Of a stretch of DNA of 64,000 bases, positions 26,501 through 34,578 are shown one piece after another. Origin of the DNA: Gordonia zhenghanii (GTDB lineage: Bacteria > Actinomycetota > Actinomycetes > Mycobacteriales > Mycobacteriaceae). The notes under the pieces were generated by a model, which worked only from the letters and a program-made list of their open reading frames with translations, did not search any database and had not been told where the DNA came from. Each line of letters begins with the position of its first letter. The stretch's first letter is position 1. The translations under genes and the position numbers were made by a program. Location of the stretch: the NCBI RefSeq assembly GCF_021738965.1, contig NZ_JAKKOQ010000001.1:186001-250000 (forward strand). Reading direction: 5' to 3'.

Positions 26501-28159
26501 TCAACCGAGAAGAGCGCGAAGTGCGTTCTTGTCCATCTTCCCGAGCGGCGTCAACGGCATCTCATCGAGAGTCCGCACCACGTCGGGCGCCTTGTACGCC
26601 GACAGGCCGACCGATTCGGTGAACGACTGCAGATCTCGCCGAGTCAGTTGCGCCGCACCGTCTTCGAGGACGACGAACGCAACCGACCGCTCACCGAGCG
26701 TCTCGTCGGGTTCACCGAGGATCGCCACCGACCGGATGTCGGGGTGCTCGAGGAACGCGCCTTCGACCTCGGTGGCCGCGATCTTCTCACCTCCCCGGTT
26801 GATCTGGTCCTTGATGCGGCCGGCGACGATGAGGTGACCGCTGCCGAGCCGTCGCACCAGGTCGCCGGTGCAGTAGAAGCCGTCGTCGGTGATGGCCTTC
26901 GCGGTCTGTTCGGGAGCATCGAAGTAGCCGCGGAGCGTGTACGGTCCGCGGACGGTCAGCTCGCCGACCTCGCCGTCGGGCACGATCGTGCCGTCGGCGT
27001 CGATCACCCTGATCTCGTCGTACTCGGAGACCGGGACGCCCTGGGTCGTCGCAAGCAGGTCCGGATCGTCGTCGAGGTGAGTGGCGCAGAAGAGCCCTTC
27101 GGACATACCGAGGATCTGCTGGAGCGTGGCGTCGAACTCGTCGATGATGCGGCGCGCTTCGTAGTCGGACAGCCGCGCGGAACCGATCTCGATGATCTTC
27201 AGCGAGCTGAGGTCGTTCTCCGTCCACTCTCGTTCGTCGAGCCACATCGGTGCGAGCTGCGGGTTGATGGCGGTCATCGTGACCTTCTCGCGTTCGATCA
27301 GCTCGAAGCAGCTCGCCGGATCCTGGTTCGGAGCGAGGACCACGGTGCCGCCGACGCGGAACGTCGACAGGATTCCGGGGCAGTTCCAGGTGTAATTGAA
27401 CGCGATCGGCAGGATCGCGAGGTAGACGCTGTCGGCGTCGAGTCGGCTGCGGTCGCCGGCGACTCGCGAGTTGTAGGCGTAGTCGTCGTGGGTGCGGCCG
27501 ATCAGCTTCGGCATGCCGGTGGTTCCGCCGGACAGCAGGAGCAGCGCGATGTCGGACGGCGCCGCCGGGTCGCCCAGAGGACTGTCGTCGTCGACGTACA
27601 GCGAGCCGAAGGTGTGGAACCGGGCGTCGGCTGAGTGGTCGCCGAGGTCGCCCGCGATGATCACCGACGTCATCGGCTCGACCTCGTCGGCCACCTGGCT
27701 CGCGAGGGTCCGATGGTCGAAACGAGCGAACTCGTCCGTGGTGATGTAGGCGACGGCGGACGTCGCTCCCGCGAGGTAGCTGACCTCGAGGTGACGATGC
27801 CCGGGCTGGGTGTGGACCGGAACGGCGCCGAGTCGCTGGAGAGCGAACCACGCGACAATGAACTCTGCGGAGTTCGGAAGCTGCAAGAGCACGGCGTCGC
27901 CCTGCCCCACACCGATACCGCGCAGGCCGTGCGCGAAGCTCGTCGCGCGTGCCGCGAGGTCACGGTAGGTCAAGCGACCCTCGCCGTCGACCACCGCGGT
28001 CGACGTCCCGTATTGCTGTGCCCACTCGTCGAGTCGGGCGCTGAACGTCTTGCCTTCCCACAGCTCGAGTTCGCGGTAACGCCCGGCGAAGTCGGCGGGC
28101 CAGTCGGGAATCAGACTCCGGATGGTGGCGGTCTCCACCTGATCGTCAACGGTAGTCAC
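26501..28159 (-). CDS. Aryl-acid-AMP ligase (salicylate or 2,3-dihydroxybenzoate)
   Basis: 552 residues, clear EntE/DhbE/MbtA family: LLSGGTTGMPKLIGRTHDDY, GMSEGLFCATHLDD, GRIKDQINRGGEKIAA, LTPLGKMDKNALR. The pocket segment reads PIAFNYTWNCPG where EntE has PAAHNYAMSSPG: the substrate-contacting Asn is kept, and Cys replaces the Ser whose change to Cys favours salicylate in this family, so salicylate is my prediction. The usual His before Asn is Phe, which is unusual. It should load the N-terminal aryl carrier of the NRPS at 39324. No salicylate synthase gene is in the window. GTG start with AAAGGTGA upstream; first gene of the operon. Confidence 0.88.
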   Translation of the reverse strand: MTTVDDQVETATIRSLIPDWPADFAGRYRELELWEGKTFSARLDEWAQQYGTSTAVVDGEGRLTYRDLAARATSFAHGLRGIGVGQGDAVLLQLPNSAEFIVAWFALQRLGAVPVHTQPGHRHLEVSYLAGATSAVAYITTDEFARFDHRTLASQVADEVEPMTSVIIAGDLGDHSADARFHTFGSLYVDDDSPLGDPAAPSDIALLLLSGGTTGMPKLIGRTHDDYAYNSRVAGDRSRLDADSVYLAILPIAFNYTWNCPGILSTFRVGGTVVLAPNQDPASCFELIEREKVTMTAINPQLAPMWLDEREWTENDLSSLKIIEIGSARLSDYEARRIIDEFDATLQQILGMSEGLFCATHLDDDPDLLATTQGVPVSEYDEIRVIDADGTIVPDGEVGELTVRGPYTLRGYFDAPEQTAKAITDDGFYCTGDLVRRLGSGHLIVAGRIKDQINRGGEKIAATEVEGAFLEHPDIRSVAILGEPDETLGERSVAFVVLEDGAAQLTRRDLQSFTESVGLSAYKAPDVVRTLDEMPLTPLGKMDKNALRALLG

Positions 28160-28224
28160 GAGTCACCTTTCTGCGCGGGGAGGGAGAGCCGGGCGACAGA
28201 TCGTCGAACACCACGCTCCGTGAA

Positions 28225-28243
28225 TGAGGCTAGCCTAAACTTA
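28225..28243. promoter_or_regulatory. DtxR/IdeR-type iron box (for the minus-strand operon)
   Basis: TGAGGCTAGCCTAAACTTA matches TTAGGTTAGCCTAACCTAA at 15 of 19 positions, 66 bases upstream of the ligase start. One of two boxes in this 117-base divergent promoter. Confidence 0.75.
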
Positions 28244-28258
28244 ACACCTCCAAAACAC

Positions 28259-28277
28259 TTAGGTTAGGGTGGCCTCA
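28259..28277. promoter_or_regulatory. DtxR/IdeR-type iron box overlapping the reductase start codon
   Basis: TTAGGTTAGGGTGGCCTCA matches the consensus at 15 of 19 positions, with a perfect left half. Its last base is the A of the reductase ATG, so a bound repressor would cover the translation start region, suggesting a very short or leaderless transcript. Confidence 0.75.
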
Positions 28278-28975
28278 TGGGTAAAGGTTTCGGCGGCTTC
28301 GTTCTGAAGGCCATGGGCGGCAGCGACTACATGCTGACCGTGACGTCCACGCAGACGATCACCGACAAGTACATCCGCATCGGATTCACCGGCGGCGGAC
28401 TGCTGTCCGACCATCCGATCCATCCGACGCAGTGGGTGCGCCTGTGGATTCCGCAGGGCGACGACGTCGTCCAGCGCGGGTACACCCTGTGCGATCCGGA
28501 TGCGTCGTCGGACACGTTTCACATCGAGTTCGCGATCCACAACGGACCTGCTGCGGATTGGGCGTTGTCGGCGGAGCCGGGCGACGAGATCGCCGCGACC
28601 GTGATGGGCTCCAAGTTCGAGATGCCCGAGGCGACGCCGAGCGAGTGGGTGCTATTCGGCGACACCGCGTCACTCGCTGCGATCAACTCGTTGTTGGACA
28701 CGATCGGCGACGTCCCCACCCGCCTCTGGATCGAGTGGCAGTACCCGTCCGACAAGGACCTTCCGCTCCACGCGACCGCCGCCACGACGGTCACCTGGGT
28801 CGAACGCGTCAACGACGGTCAGGGTCTGCGCGAGGCCGCCGAGCACCTCACCCTCTCCCCCGACGCCGTCGCCTGGGTCGCCTGCGACGCCATGACCACG
28901 CGCACCATCACCAAGTCCCTCCGCGCCCACGGCCTCCCGAAAGCCTCCATCAAGGGCCGCGCCTACTGGAAGTAG
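28277..28975 (+). CDS. Siderophore-interacting protein (FAD ferric-siderophore reductase)
   Basis: 232 residues, SIP/ViuB family, releasing iron by NAD(P)H-dependent reduction in the cytoplasm. FAD-binding RGYTLCDPDASSDTFHIEFA corresponds to the R-x-Y-T motif; the GDTASLAAINSLLD and WVACDAMTTRTITKSLR segments form the nucleotide domain. In mycobacteria this domain is fused to IrtA; here it is a free protein encoded near the IrtAB-like pair. The ATG abuts an iron box and has no clear Shine-Dalgarno; a second in-frame ATG is at 28313. Confidence 0.9.
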   Translation: MGKGFGGFVLKAMGGSDYMLTVTSTQTITDKYIRIGFTGGGLLSDHPIHPTQWVRLWIPQGDDVVQRGYTLCDPDASSDTFHIEFAIHNGPAADWALSAEPGDEIAATVMGSKFEMPEATPSEWVLFGDTASLAAINSLLDTIGDVPTRLWIEWQYPSDKDLPLHATAATTVTWVERVNDGQGLREAAEHLTLSPDAVAWVACDAMTTRTITKSLRAHGLPKASIKGRAYWK

Positions 28976-29407
28976 GTCAAGCGAAGTCGCGACCCCCTCA
29001 CTCCGCACAGGATCTCGACTCCGCTCGATCAACGGAAGGACACATCGAGCGCCACTTCCCCACGCTGGGGTCGAGCGAAGTCGAGACCCACAAACACGGC
29101 CACCCGCCGCGCGAGCGCGACGCCCCACCCCGCCGGTCAAGCGAAGTCGCGACCCGCTCACTCCGCACAGGATCTCGACTCCGCTCGATCAACGGAAGGT
29201 GACCTCTAGCGCTACTTCCTCACGCTGGTCGAGCGAAGTCTAGACCCACGAACGCGGCCACCCGCCGTGCGAGCGGCACGCCCCACCACGCTGGTCGAGC
29301 GAAGTCGAGACCCACTCACACCGCACAGGATCTCGACTCCGCTCGATCAACGGAAGGACACATCAAGCGCTACTTCCTCACGCTGGTCGAGCGGAGTCGA
29401 GACCCGC
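28976..29407. repeat. Higher-order tandem array of the palindromic repeat
   Basis: This 432-base gene-free stretch is almost entirely repeats. The phrase CCGCACAGGATCTCGACTCC recurs with period about 160 bases (core GATCTCGAC at 29011, 29171 and 29329). Within each period, complementary copies (GGTCGAGCGAAGTCGAGACC) alternate with forward ones, and CACGGCCACCCGCC-like spacers separate them. It lies between the reductase stop and the GIY-YIG gene stop. Confidence 0.85.
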
Positions 29408-29713
29408 TCACTCCCGACGTTCAGACGACGTCTCGTTCCGACAGCGTGCGGCGTCGTGAAGAGCGCCGAAGTCGCCTCGGATCAGCGCCTCCCGTTTGGC
29501 TCGCGACCAGTTCTGGATGCGCTTCTCCATCGCGTAGGCCTCGCCGATATTGCTGAACTCCTCACTGAACACGAGCTCGACCGGTTGGCGTTTCGCGGTA
29601 TAGACACCGCCTGCCCCGGTCATGTGTTGCCACACTCGATGGTCGAGGTTGCGGGTGCTGCCGACGTAGTAGCTGCCGTCACCGCACCGAAGGATGTACA
29701 CGTAAGCCGCCAT
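29408..29713 (-). CDS. GIY-YIG nuclease-superfamily small protein
   Basis: 101 residues, whole-length GIY-YIG domain: YVYILRCGDGSYYVGSTRNL contains the two Tyr-rich strands and the catalytic Arg-containing helix start, and AYAMEKRIQNWSRAKREALI has the catalytic Glu and the usual K/R-rich end. It matches the UPF0213/YhbQ type of stand-alone domain, whose cellular role is unclear. The gene is embedded between two repeat arrays; by homology the protein is limited to the 29713 start, and the longer upstream frame is repeat sequence. Confidence 0.88.
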   Translation of the reverse strand: MAAYVYILRCGDGSYYVGSTRNLDHRVWQHMTGAGGVYTAKRQPVELVFSEEFSNIGEAYAMEKRIQNWSRAKREALIRGDFGALHDAARCRNETSSERRE

Positions 29714-30045
29714 AACGGCAGCATCGCGCAGATTCTCGCGGTTGACGAGTGCGTTATCCACAGGCGGGGACTTACGTTGTGCGGCAGAGGGTCTCGACTC
29801 CGCTCGACCAGCGGGGTGGGGAGTATCGCTCGAGCGGCGAGTGGCCGTGTTCGCTCGACCAGCGGGGTGGGGAGTATCGCTCGAGCGGCGAGTGGCCGCG
29901 TGGCGGGTCTCGACTTCGCTCGACCAACGTGGTGGGAAGCATCGCTCGAACGGCGGGTGGCCGCGTGGCGGGTCTCGACTCCGCTCGACCAGCGTGGTGG
30001 AGGCCTGCGCTGTCACGGAACTTCCGCCGCGGTTGAGCTGGCGGG
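29714..30045. other. Gene-free gap, mostly repeat array
   Basis: 332 bases without a supported gene. The first 75 bases should hold the GIY-YIG gene promoter. The rest is the repeat array annotated separately, then the end of the ABC transporter gene. Long frames across it on both strands are repeat translation. Confidence 0.75.
29789..30001. repeat. Tandem array of the palindromic repeat with a longer unit
   Basis: Four imperfect units, each with a CGCTCGACCAGCG-type core followed by GGTGGGGAGTATCGCTCGAG and GGCGAGTGGCCG; two units are identical over more than 40 bases. Forward cores read GGTCTCGACTCCGCTCGACC at 29789 and near 29972. Confidence 0.85.
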
Positions 30046-31872
30046 CTAGGCGATACGCCAACCGCGGGAACGGGAGCGCTGGGCGACGAAGTCGGCGTAG
30101 CGACCATCGCGGGACGAGAGCTCGGCGTGCGTACCGCGGTCGGCGACGACACCGTCGTCGAGCACCACGATCTGGTCGGCGTGGGCGACGGTCGACAGTT
30201 TGTGCGCCACCACGACCACAGTCTTGCCCTGTGTCAGTTCGCGAAGACCCTGCACGACCACCGCCTCGTTGTGCGGATCCAACGCACTGGTCGCCTCGTC
30301 GAGCAGGACGATCGGCGCATCCTTGAGGAGCGCCCGCGCGATCGAGACACGTTGACGCTCACCGCCGGACAGATTGGCGCCCCGCTCACCGACCACCGTG
30401 TTCCATCCGTCGGGAAGTCGGTCGGCGATCTCGTCGACGGCCGCGACACGCGCTGCCCGGCGCACCTCGTCGTCGGTCGCGTCGGGCCTGCCGATGCGAA
30501 TGTTCTCCTCGATCGTCTGGTTGAACAGGTAGACGTCCTGGAACACCGGTGACACCTGTGCCATCAGATACTCCAACGACATGTCGGCGACGTCGACGCC
30601 GCCGATCCGCACGGCTCCCCCGTCCACCGGGTAGAAGCGGGAAGCGAGACGCAGCAACGTCGTCTTACCCGACCCGCTCGGTCCGACCACAGCCGTCGTC
30701 GTCCCGGCGGGAACAGTGAACGACACGTTGCGCGTCACCTGGATGCCGTCGCGGTAACCGAACGAGACGTTGTCGAAGGCGATGGAGGTCTCGACTCCGC
30801 TCGACCAACGGGCAGGCTCGACGGTGCGTGAGGAGGTCTCGGCTCCGCTCGACCGACGTGCAGACTCGACGGTGTGTGAGAGGGTCTCGACTCCGCTCGA
30901 CCGACGTGCAGGCTCGGGGTCGCGGATCTGCGGAGCGTCGAGCAGATCGTGGACGCGATCGATCGCGGCGCCCGCCCGGCGGGTCGACGTGGAGACTTGC
31001 GCGAGTTGGGACACGGGATCGATGAACCTGGACACGACCACGATGAGGCCGACGGCCGTCGCCGCGGCGAAGTCGCCGTCGGTGGCCCACACGCTGACCG
31101 CGAAAACGAGTGCCACGAACACGAATTGGACGATGATCGAGAACGCTGCGAGCCCCGGCACGCTGGCTGCGATGAGACCGCCGGAGGCGCGACGGTGCCG
31201 CTCCATCGCCGAGTCGAGAGCCCGGTTCCGGTCGCCGACCGCACCGAACGCGCGAAGCACCGGCTGGGCCGTGGTGAACTCGAGGACACGTGCGTCGACT
31301 TCGGTGGCACTCGCGTGCAACCGGTCGTCGGCGCTCCGGTACGCGCGGCCCGCCAGCTTGTCGACGGCCGACATGACCGGCAACGCCACCAGCATCACGA
31401 CGCCGAGCCGCCAGTCGATGAAGAGCACGCCGATCCCGATGCCAAGCGGCACCACGACGCCGCTCACCATGACCGCGAGCAGATGAGAGAAGAACTCGAC
31501 GATCTCGTGGACGTCGGCCACCACGGTCCGAGTGATCGACGCGGTGGAACGCTGCGAGAACCAGCCGATCCGCACGGCGGCGAGGTGGTCGCCGAGTCGG
31601 TGTGTGACGCCACGCAACATGCCGACGGCCAGCCGTATGCCCAGCATCGACTGCACGTAGCCAGCGGTCGCGGCGACCGCGACGACGACCGCCGTCACGG
31701 CCAACCACACGCCCGCGCGACCGATCTCGCCGTCGATCAGAGCCTCGAGCAACGGCACCAACAACACGAACGCCGCGGCCTGCGCGACACCGTAGACCAG
31801 CGTCATCGCGAGGTGCAGCGGAATCAGCCGCTGCTTGTCCCCCGGCACCAACGCGAATGCTCTGCGGATCAT
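30046..31872 (-). CDS. ABC transporter with fused membrane and ATPase domains, IrtB-like
   Basis: 608 residues: type IV exporter-fold membrane domain (about 1-310), then ATPase with Walker A VVGPSGSGKTTLLR, Q-loop FQDVYLFNQ, signature LSGGERQR, Walker B IVLLDEATSALD and H-loop VAHKLS. IrtAB-type pairs import mycobactin-like siderophores despite the exporter fold. The start at MIRRAFALVP overlaps the partner gene stop (ATGA). Between membrane domain and ATPase, where a linker of about 20 residues is normal, lies a repeat-encoded insertion of three 16-residue units (ARRSSGVET pattern). It probably pairs with the 31869-33725 product. Confidence 0.88.
   Translation of the reverse strand: MIRRAFALVPGDKQRLIPLHLAMTLVYGVAQAAAFVLLVPLLEALIDGEIGRAGVWLAVTAVVVAVAATAGYVQSMLGIRLAVGMLRGVTHRLGDHLAAVRIGWFSQRSTASITRTVVADVHEIVEFFSHLLAVMVSGVVVPLGIGIGVLFIDWRLGVVMLVALPVMSAVDKLAGRAYRSADDRLHASATEVDARVLEFTTAQPVLRAFGAVGDRNRALDSAMERHRRASGGLIAASVPGLAAFSIIVQFVFVALVFAVSVWATDGDFAAATAVGLIVVVSRFIDPVSQLAQVSTSTRRAGAAIDRVHDLLDAPQIRDPEPARRSSGVETLSHTVESARRSSGAETSSRTVEPARWSSGVETSIAFDNVSFGYRDGIQVTRNVSFTVPAGTTTAVVGPSGSGKTTLLRLASRFYPVDGGAVRIGGVDVADMSLEYLMAQVSPVFQDVYLFNQTIEENIRIGRPDATDDEVRRAARVAAVDEIADRLPDGWNTVVGERGANLSGGERQRVSIARALLKDAPIVLLDEATSALDPHNEAVVVQGLRELTQGKTVVVVAHKLSTVAHADQIVVLDDGVVADRGTHAELSSRDGRYADFVAQRSRSRGWRIA
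30786..30912. repeat. Intragenic repeat: three 48-base units inside the ABC transporter gene
   Basis: Forward cores GGTCTCG-CTCCGCTCGACC start at 30787, 30835 and 30883, exactly 48 bases apart, so each unit adds 16 codons. On the coding strand they read R-S-S-G-V/A-E-T. The flanking protein continues normally on both sides. Confidence 0.9.
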
Positions 31873-33725
31873 CGGGTGACCTCCTGGTCGTCGGCAAGCA
31901 TCGCCAGGGCATTCTCGTTGGACTGCCACAGCTTTCGGTAAAGACCGTCGGACGCCACCAACTCGTTGTGGGTGCCGCGCTCGGCTATCCGTCCTGCGTC
32001 GAGCACCAGAATCTGGTCCACGTCGGTGATCGTGTGCAGTCGGTGCGCGATCACCAAGACGGTGCGATCGGCGACAGCCGAGGCCAACGCGTCCTGTACC
32101 GCGGCTTCGGACTCCGGGTCCGCGAATGCCGTCGCCTCGTCGAGCACCAGGATCCGGCTGTCGGCGAGCAGCGTCCGAGCGATCGAGATCCGTTGCGCCT
32201 CACCGCCGGAGAAGTTCACGTCGACGCCGATCTCCGAGTCGTAGCCGTGCGGCAGTTGGACGATCCGGTCGTGGATCTGCGCCATTCGCGCAGCGCCCTC
32301 GAGGTCGGCGATGCTCGCATCCGGTCGAGCCAGCCGCAGGTTGTCGGCCACGGTGCCTGCGATCAGGTGGACGTCCTGGAAGACGAACCCGACGATCGAG
32401 TACAGGTCGGCAAGCGACATGGTCGCGATGTCCTGACCGTCGATCGCGATCGATCCCGTGTCGACGTCATGGAATCGGGCGAGCAGACGGGCGAGCGTCG
32501 TCTTGCCCGATCCACTCGGCCCGACGAGTGCGGTCACGGTGCCGGGTTCGAGCGTCAGGTCGACGCCGTGGATCACCGGTGCGTCGGCGCGGTAGCCGAA
32601 CGAGACGTCGTCGAAGCGCACGGCGCCTGCGACCGGGTCGGGCACGCTGCTTCCGTCGACCTGTGCGAGTTCGGCCAATGCTTCGAGTTCCACGATCCGA
32701 CGAGCCGCCGCGGACCCCTCGCGGAGTGCCTGCCCGGCGTATGCGAGTCCGAGGAAGCTCGCGCCGAGACCGACGCCGACGAACAGGAACGGGACGAGGT
32801 CGATCGGGTCGATCCAGTCGAGGGCGGCCAGGCCGACGGCCGCCGCGGTCACGAGGAGCATCGAGAAGACCGGCGCGAGAAGCATGTCGGCGATCGCCTG
32901 CAGACGGACCATCGGCGTCTTCCACGCATCGAGAGCGTCGGCGTAACGATCGACTGCCGCGGAGAAGGCTGCGGAGGCCTTGCGCGTCTGGCCGAAAGCT
33001 CGGATGACGGCGATACCGTCGACGAACTCGACCGCGGTGCTGTCCACGTCCCGCCGACTTCGGGTGTATGTGCCGAGCAACCGCGTGAAATCGGGGCTCA
33101 TCATGGCTTTGAGCGCAAACGAGTACCCGATCAGCGGGATCAGCGCGACCAGCGCCAGACGCCAGTCCGCGATGAATAGGTACACACCGATCACCAACGG
33201 CGTCACCAGGGCGTTGACGTACTCCAGTCGGACGTGCGCGATGAGGTAGTGCAGGGCTTCGACGTCGTCGGACAGAAGTCGTTTCACGTCGGCGGAGGTG
33301 CGTTCGGTGAACCAGCCCAACGGAAGCCGCGCGGCCTTCGCGGCGAGACGACGGCGCAGCGAGAGTTGGAATCCGGCGTCGATCCGGTGTGTCCAGACGA
33401 GGCCGGCCACCTGCAGCAGACCACGCAGCACGGCGACGAGGAACGCCGCGACGATCAGCGCTCGCACGGTGCCGGCGTCGGTGTCGTCGCGGAGCAGTTC
33501 GCGGCACACCTCGACGATGAGGACGAACGGCACCACCGAGGCGATGGCCGACAGTCCCACCAGGCTCGACGCTCCGGAGATCGCCGATCCGACGGGCGCC
33601 AGTAGTTCCTTGGCGGCGACCTTGTCTCGGTTCGCCTGCGCACGTAACGCGACGCGGTCTGGAATCGGCGCGTCCGACGCGCTCGTCAGATTCCAGCCGT
33701 CGCTACGTTCGACGGTCTCGGCCAT
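31869..33725 (-). CDS. ABC transporter with fused membrane and ATPase domains, IrtA-like without SIP domain
   Basis: 618 residues. Membrane domain about 40-340; ATPase with VGPSGSGKTTLARLLARF, FQDVHLIAG, FSGGEAQRISIAR and ILVLDEATAFADPE. The ABC signature reads FSGGEAQR and Walker B is followed by AFADPE, so its composite site may be degenerate, as in heterodimeric exporters. Mycobacterial IrtA carries an N-terminal reductase domain; here that domain is separate (28277-28975). ATG 33725 has GGAGATC upstream. First gene after tandem iron boxes. Confidence 0.88.
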   Translation of the reverse strand: MAETVERSDGWNLTSASDAPIPDRVALRAQANRDKVAAKELLAPVGSAISGASSLVGLSAIASVVPFVLIVEVCRELLRDDTDAGTVRALIVAAFLVAVLRGLLQVAGLVWTHRIDAGFQLSLRRRLAAKAARLPLGWFTERTSADVKRLLSDDVEALHYLIAHVRLEYVNALVTPLVIGVYLFIADWRLALVALIPLIGYSFALKAMMSPDFTRLLGTYTRSRRDVDSTAVEFVDGIAVIRAFGQTRKASAAFSAAVDRYADALDAWKTPMVRLQAIADMLLAPVFSMLLVTAAAVGLAALDWIDPIDLVPFLFVGVGLGASFLGLAYAGQALREGSAAARRIVELEALAELAQVDGSSVPDPVAGAVRFDDVSFGYRADAPVIHGVDLTLEPGTVTALVGPSGSGKTTLARLLARFHDVDTGSIAIDGQDIATMSLADLYSIVGFVFQDVHLIAGTVADNLRLARPDASIADLEGAARMAQIHDRIVQLPHGYDSEIGVDVNFSGGEAQRISIARTLLADSRILVLDEATAFADPESEAAVQDALASAVADRTVLVIAHRLHTITDVDQILVLDAGRIAERGTHNELVASDGLYRKLWQSNENALAMLADDQEVTR

Positions 33726-33858
33726 CTCTGATCTCCTGTCGGCCCCGCCAGTCACCACGCGCGAAATCCCGCTGCGACTCGTCCCCGGGCTGTGTTCTCG
33801 GGCTCATTCCACGCGAACCAGTCATGGTCCGGCACCCCGCGACCGTACAACGGATCAC

Positions 33859-33877
33859 ATCCGTTAGCCTAACCTAA
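33859..33877. promoter_or_regulatory. DtxR/IdeR-type iron box, first of a tandem pair
   Basis: ATCCGTTAGCCTAACCTAA matches TTAGGTTAGCCTAACCTAA at 16 of 19 positions. It lies in the 250-base divergent region between the ABC pair and the biosynthetic operon. Confidence 0.85.
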
Positions 33878-33896
33878 GTGATGTAGCCTAACCTAA
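33878..33896. promoter_or_regulatory. DtxR/IdeR-type iron box, second of a tandem pair
   Basis: GTGATGTAGCCTAACCTAA has a perfect right half (TAGCCTAACCTAA) and 14 of 19 matches overall. It abuts the first box without a gap, so two repressor dimers could bind side by side and control both directions. Confidence 0.75.
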
Positions 33897-33975
33897 GTTC
33901 TCGTCAGGGCGTCGTACCGCTGCGCATCCCCGCGCACCGTGCCGGACGCAACTCATCCTCTACCGAAATGGGCCG

Positions 33976-34578
33976 ATGACCAGTCAAACTCCCGTGACGA
34001 CACCACTGCTGTCGTCCATCCGAGTCGACGCCGACCGCGACGCCGTCACCGTGCACCGCTGGTTGAGCCACCCGAAATCGAGGTACTGGGAGATGGAGTC
34101 GGCGTCGGCCGAGGAGGTCCATGCCTTCCTCGACGACACGATGCGGGCGGCAGCGGGCACGGATTACGGCCTGCGGATCGGGCGGGCAGACGACCGCGAC
34201 CAGTTCATGTTCGAGTTGTACGATCCGACCGTCGGCGAACTCGCCGAGCCGGACACCGGCTACATCCACGCCGACGGCGACATCGGCATGCACCTGCTCG
34301 TCGCGCCCGCCGACCGGGCGATCTCCGGATTCACCGGCGACGTCATGCTCCACATCATGCGCACCGCGTTCTTCGAGGTCGGCGCGTCACGCGTGGTCGT
34401 CGAACCGGATGTGCGCAACACGAGCGTCCAAAGCCTCAACGCCGCCGTCGGATTCGTCGTGGCTGGCGACTACCCGGTCGGCACCAAGACCGCACGTCTG
34501 AGCTACTGCACTCGCGACGACTTCGTCCGCGTCACCGACAACGGCACGGTGATCCGGGACAGGGAGGTCCGCCGATGA
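33976..34578 (+). CDS. GNAT acyltransferase, MbtK/IucB/DesC-like
   Basis: 200 residues of the siderophore GNAT family that acylates N-hydroxy-lysine or N-hydroxy-diamine. Typical segments: [15 protein letters not shown] near the N-terminus (as in MbtK/AlcB), [19 protein letters not shown], and [22 protein letters not shown] at the cofactor-binding end. It could transfer the unsaturated fatty acyl chain (mycobactin logic) or acetyl/succinyl (desferrioxamine logic); the MbtL/M/N-like genes favour a long chain. The ATG is at 33976; a three-codon frame ATGGGCCGATGA at 33968 overlaps it. No strong ribosome site. Confidence 0.85.
   Translation: MTSQTPVTTPLLSSIRVDADRDAVTVHRWLSHPKSRYWEMESASAEEVHAFLDDTMRAAAGTDYGLRIGRADDRDQFMFELYDPTVGELAEPDTGYIHADGDIGMHLLVAPADRAISGFTGDVMLHIMRTAFFEVGASRVVVEPDVRNTSVQSLNAAVGFVVAGDYPVGTKTARLSYCTRDDFVRVTDNGTVIRDREVRR

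Noticed and set aside
28976-30001. CRISPR-like appearance of regularly spaced repeats
   Set aside because: Repeats occur in both orientations, spacers are themselves repeated, periods differ between arrays, and no cas genes are present.
33968-33979. Three-codon upstream frame overlapping the acyltransferase start as a regulator
   Set aside because: No ribosome site ahead of it and too short to judge; noted in the gene entry only.
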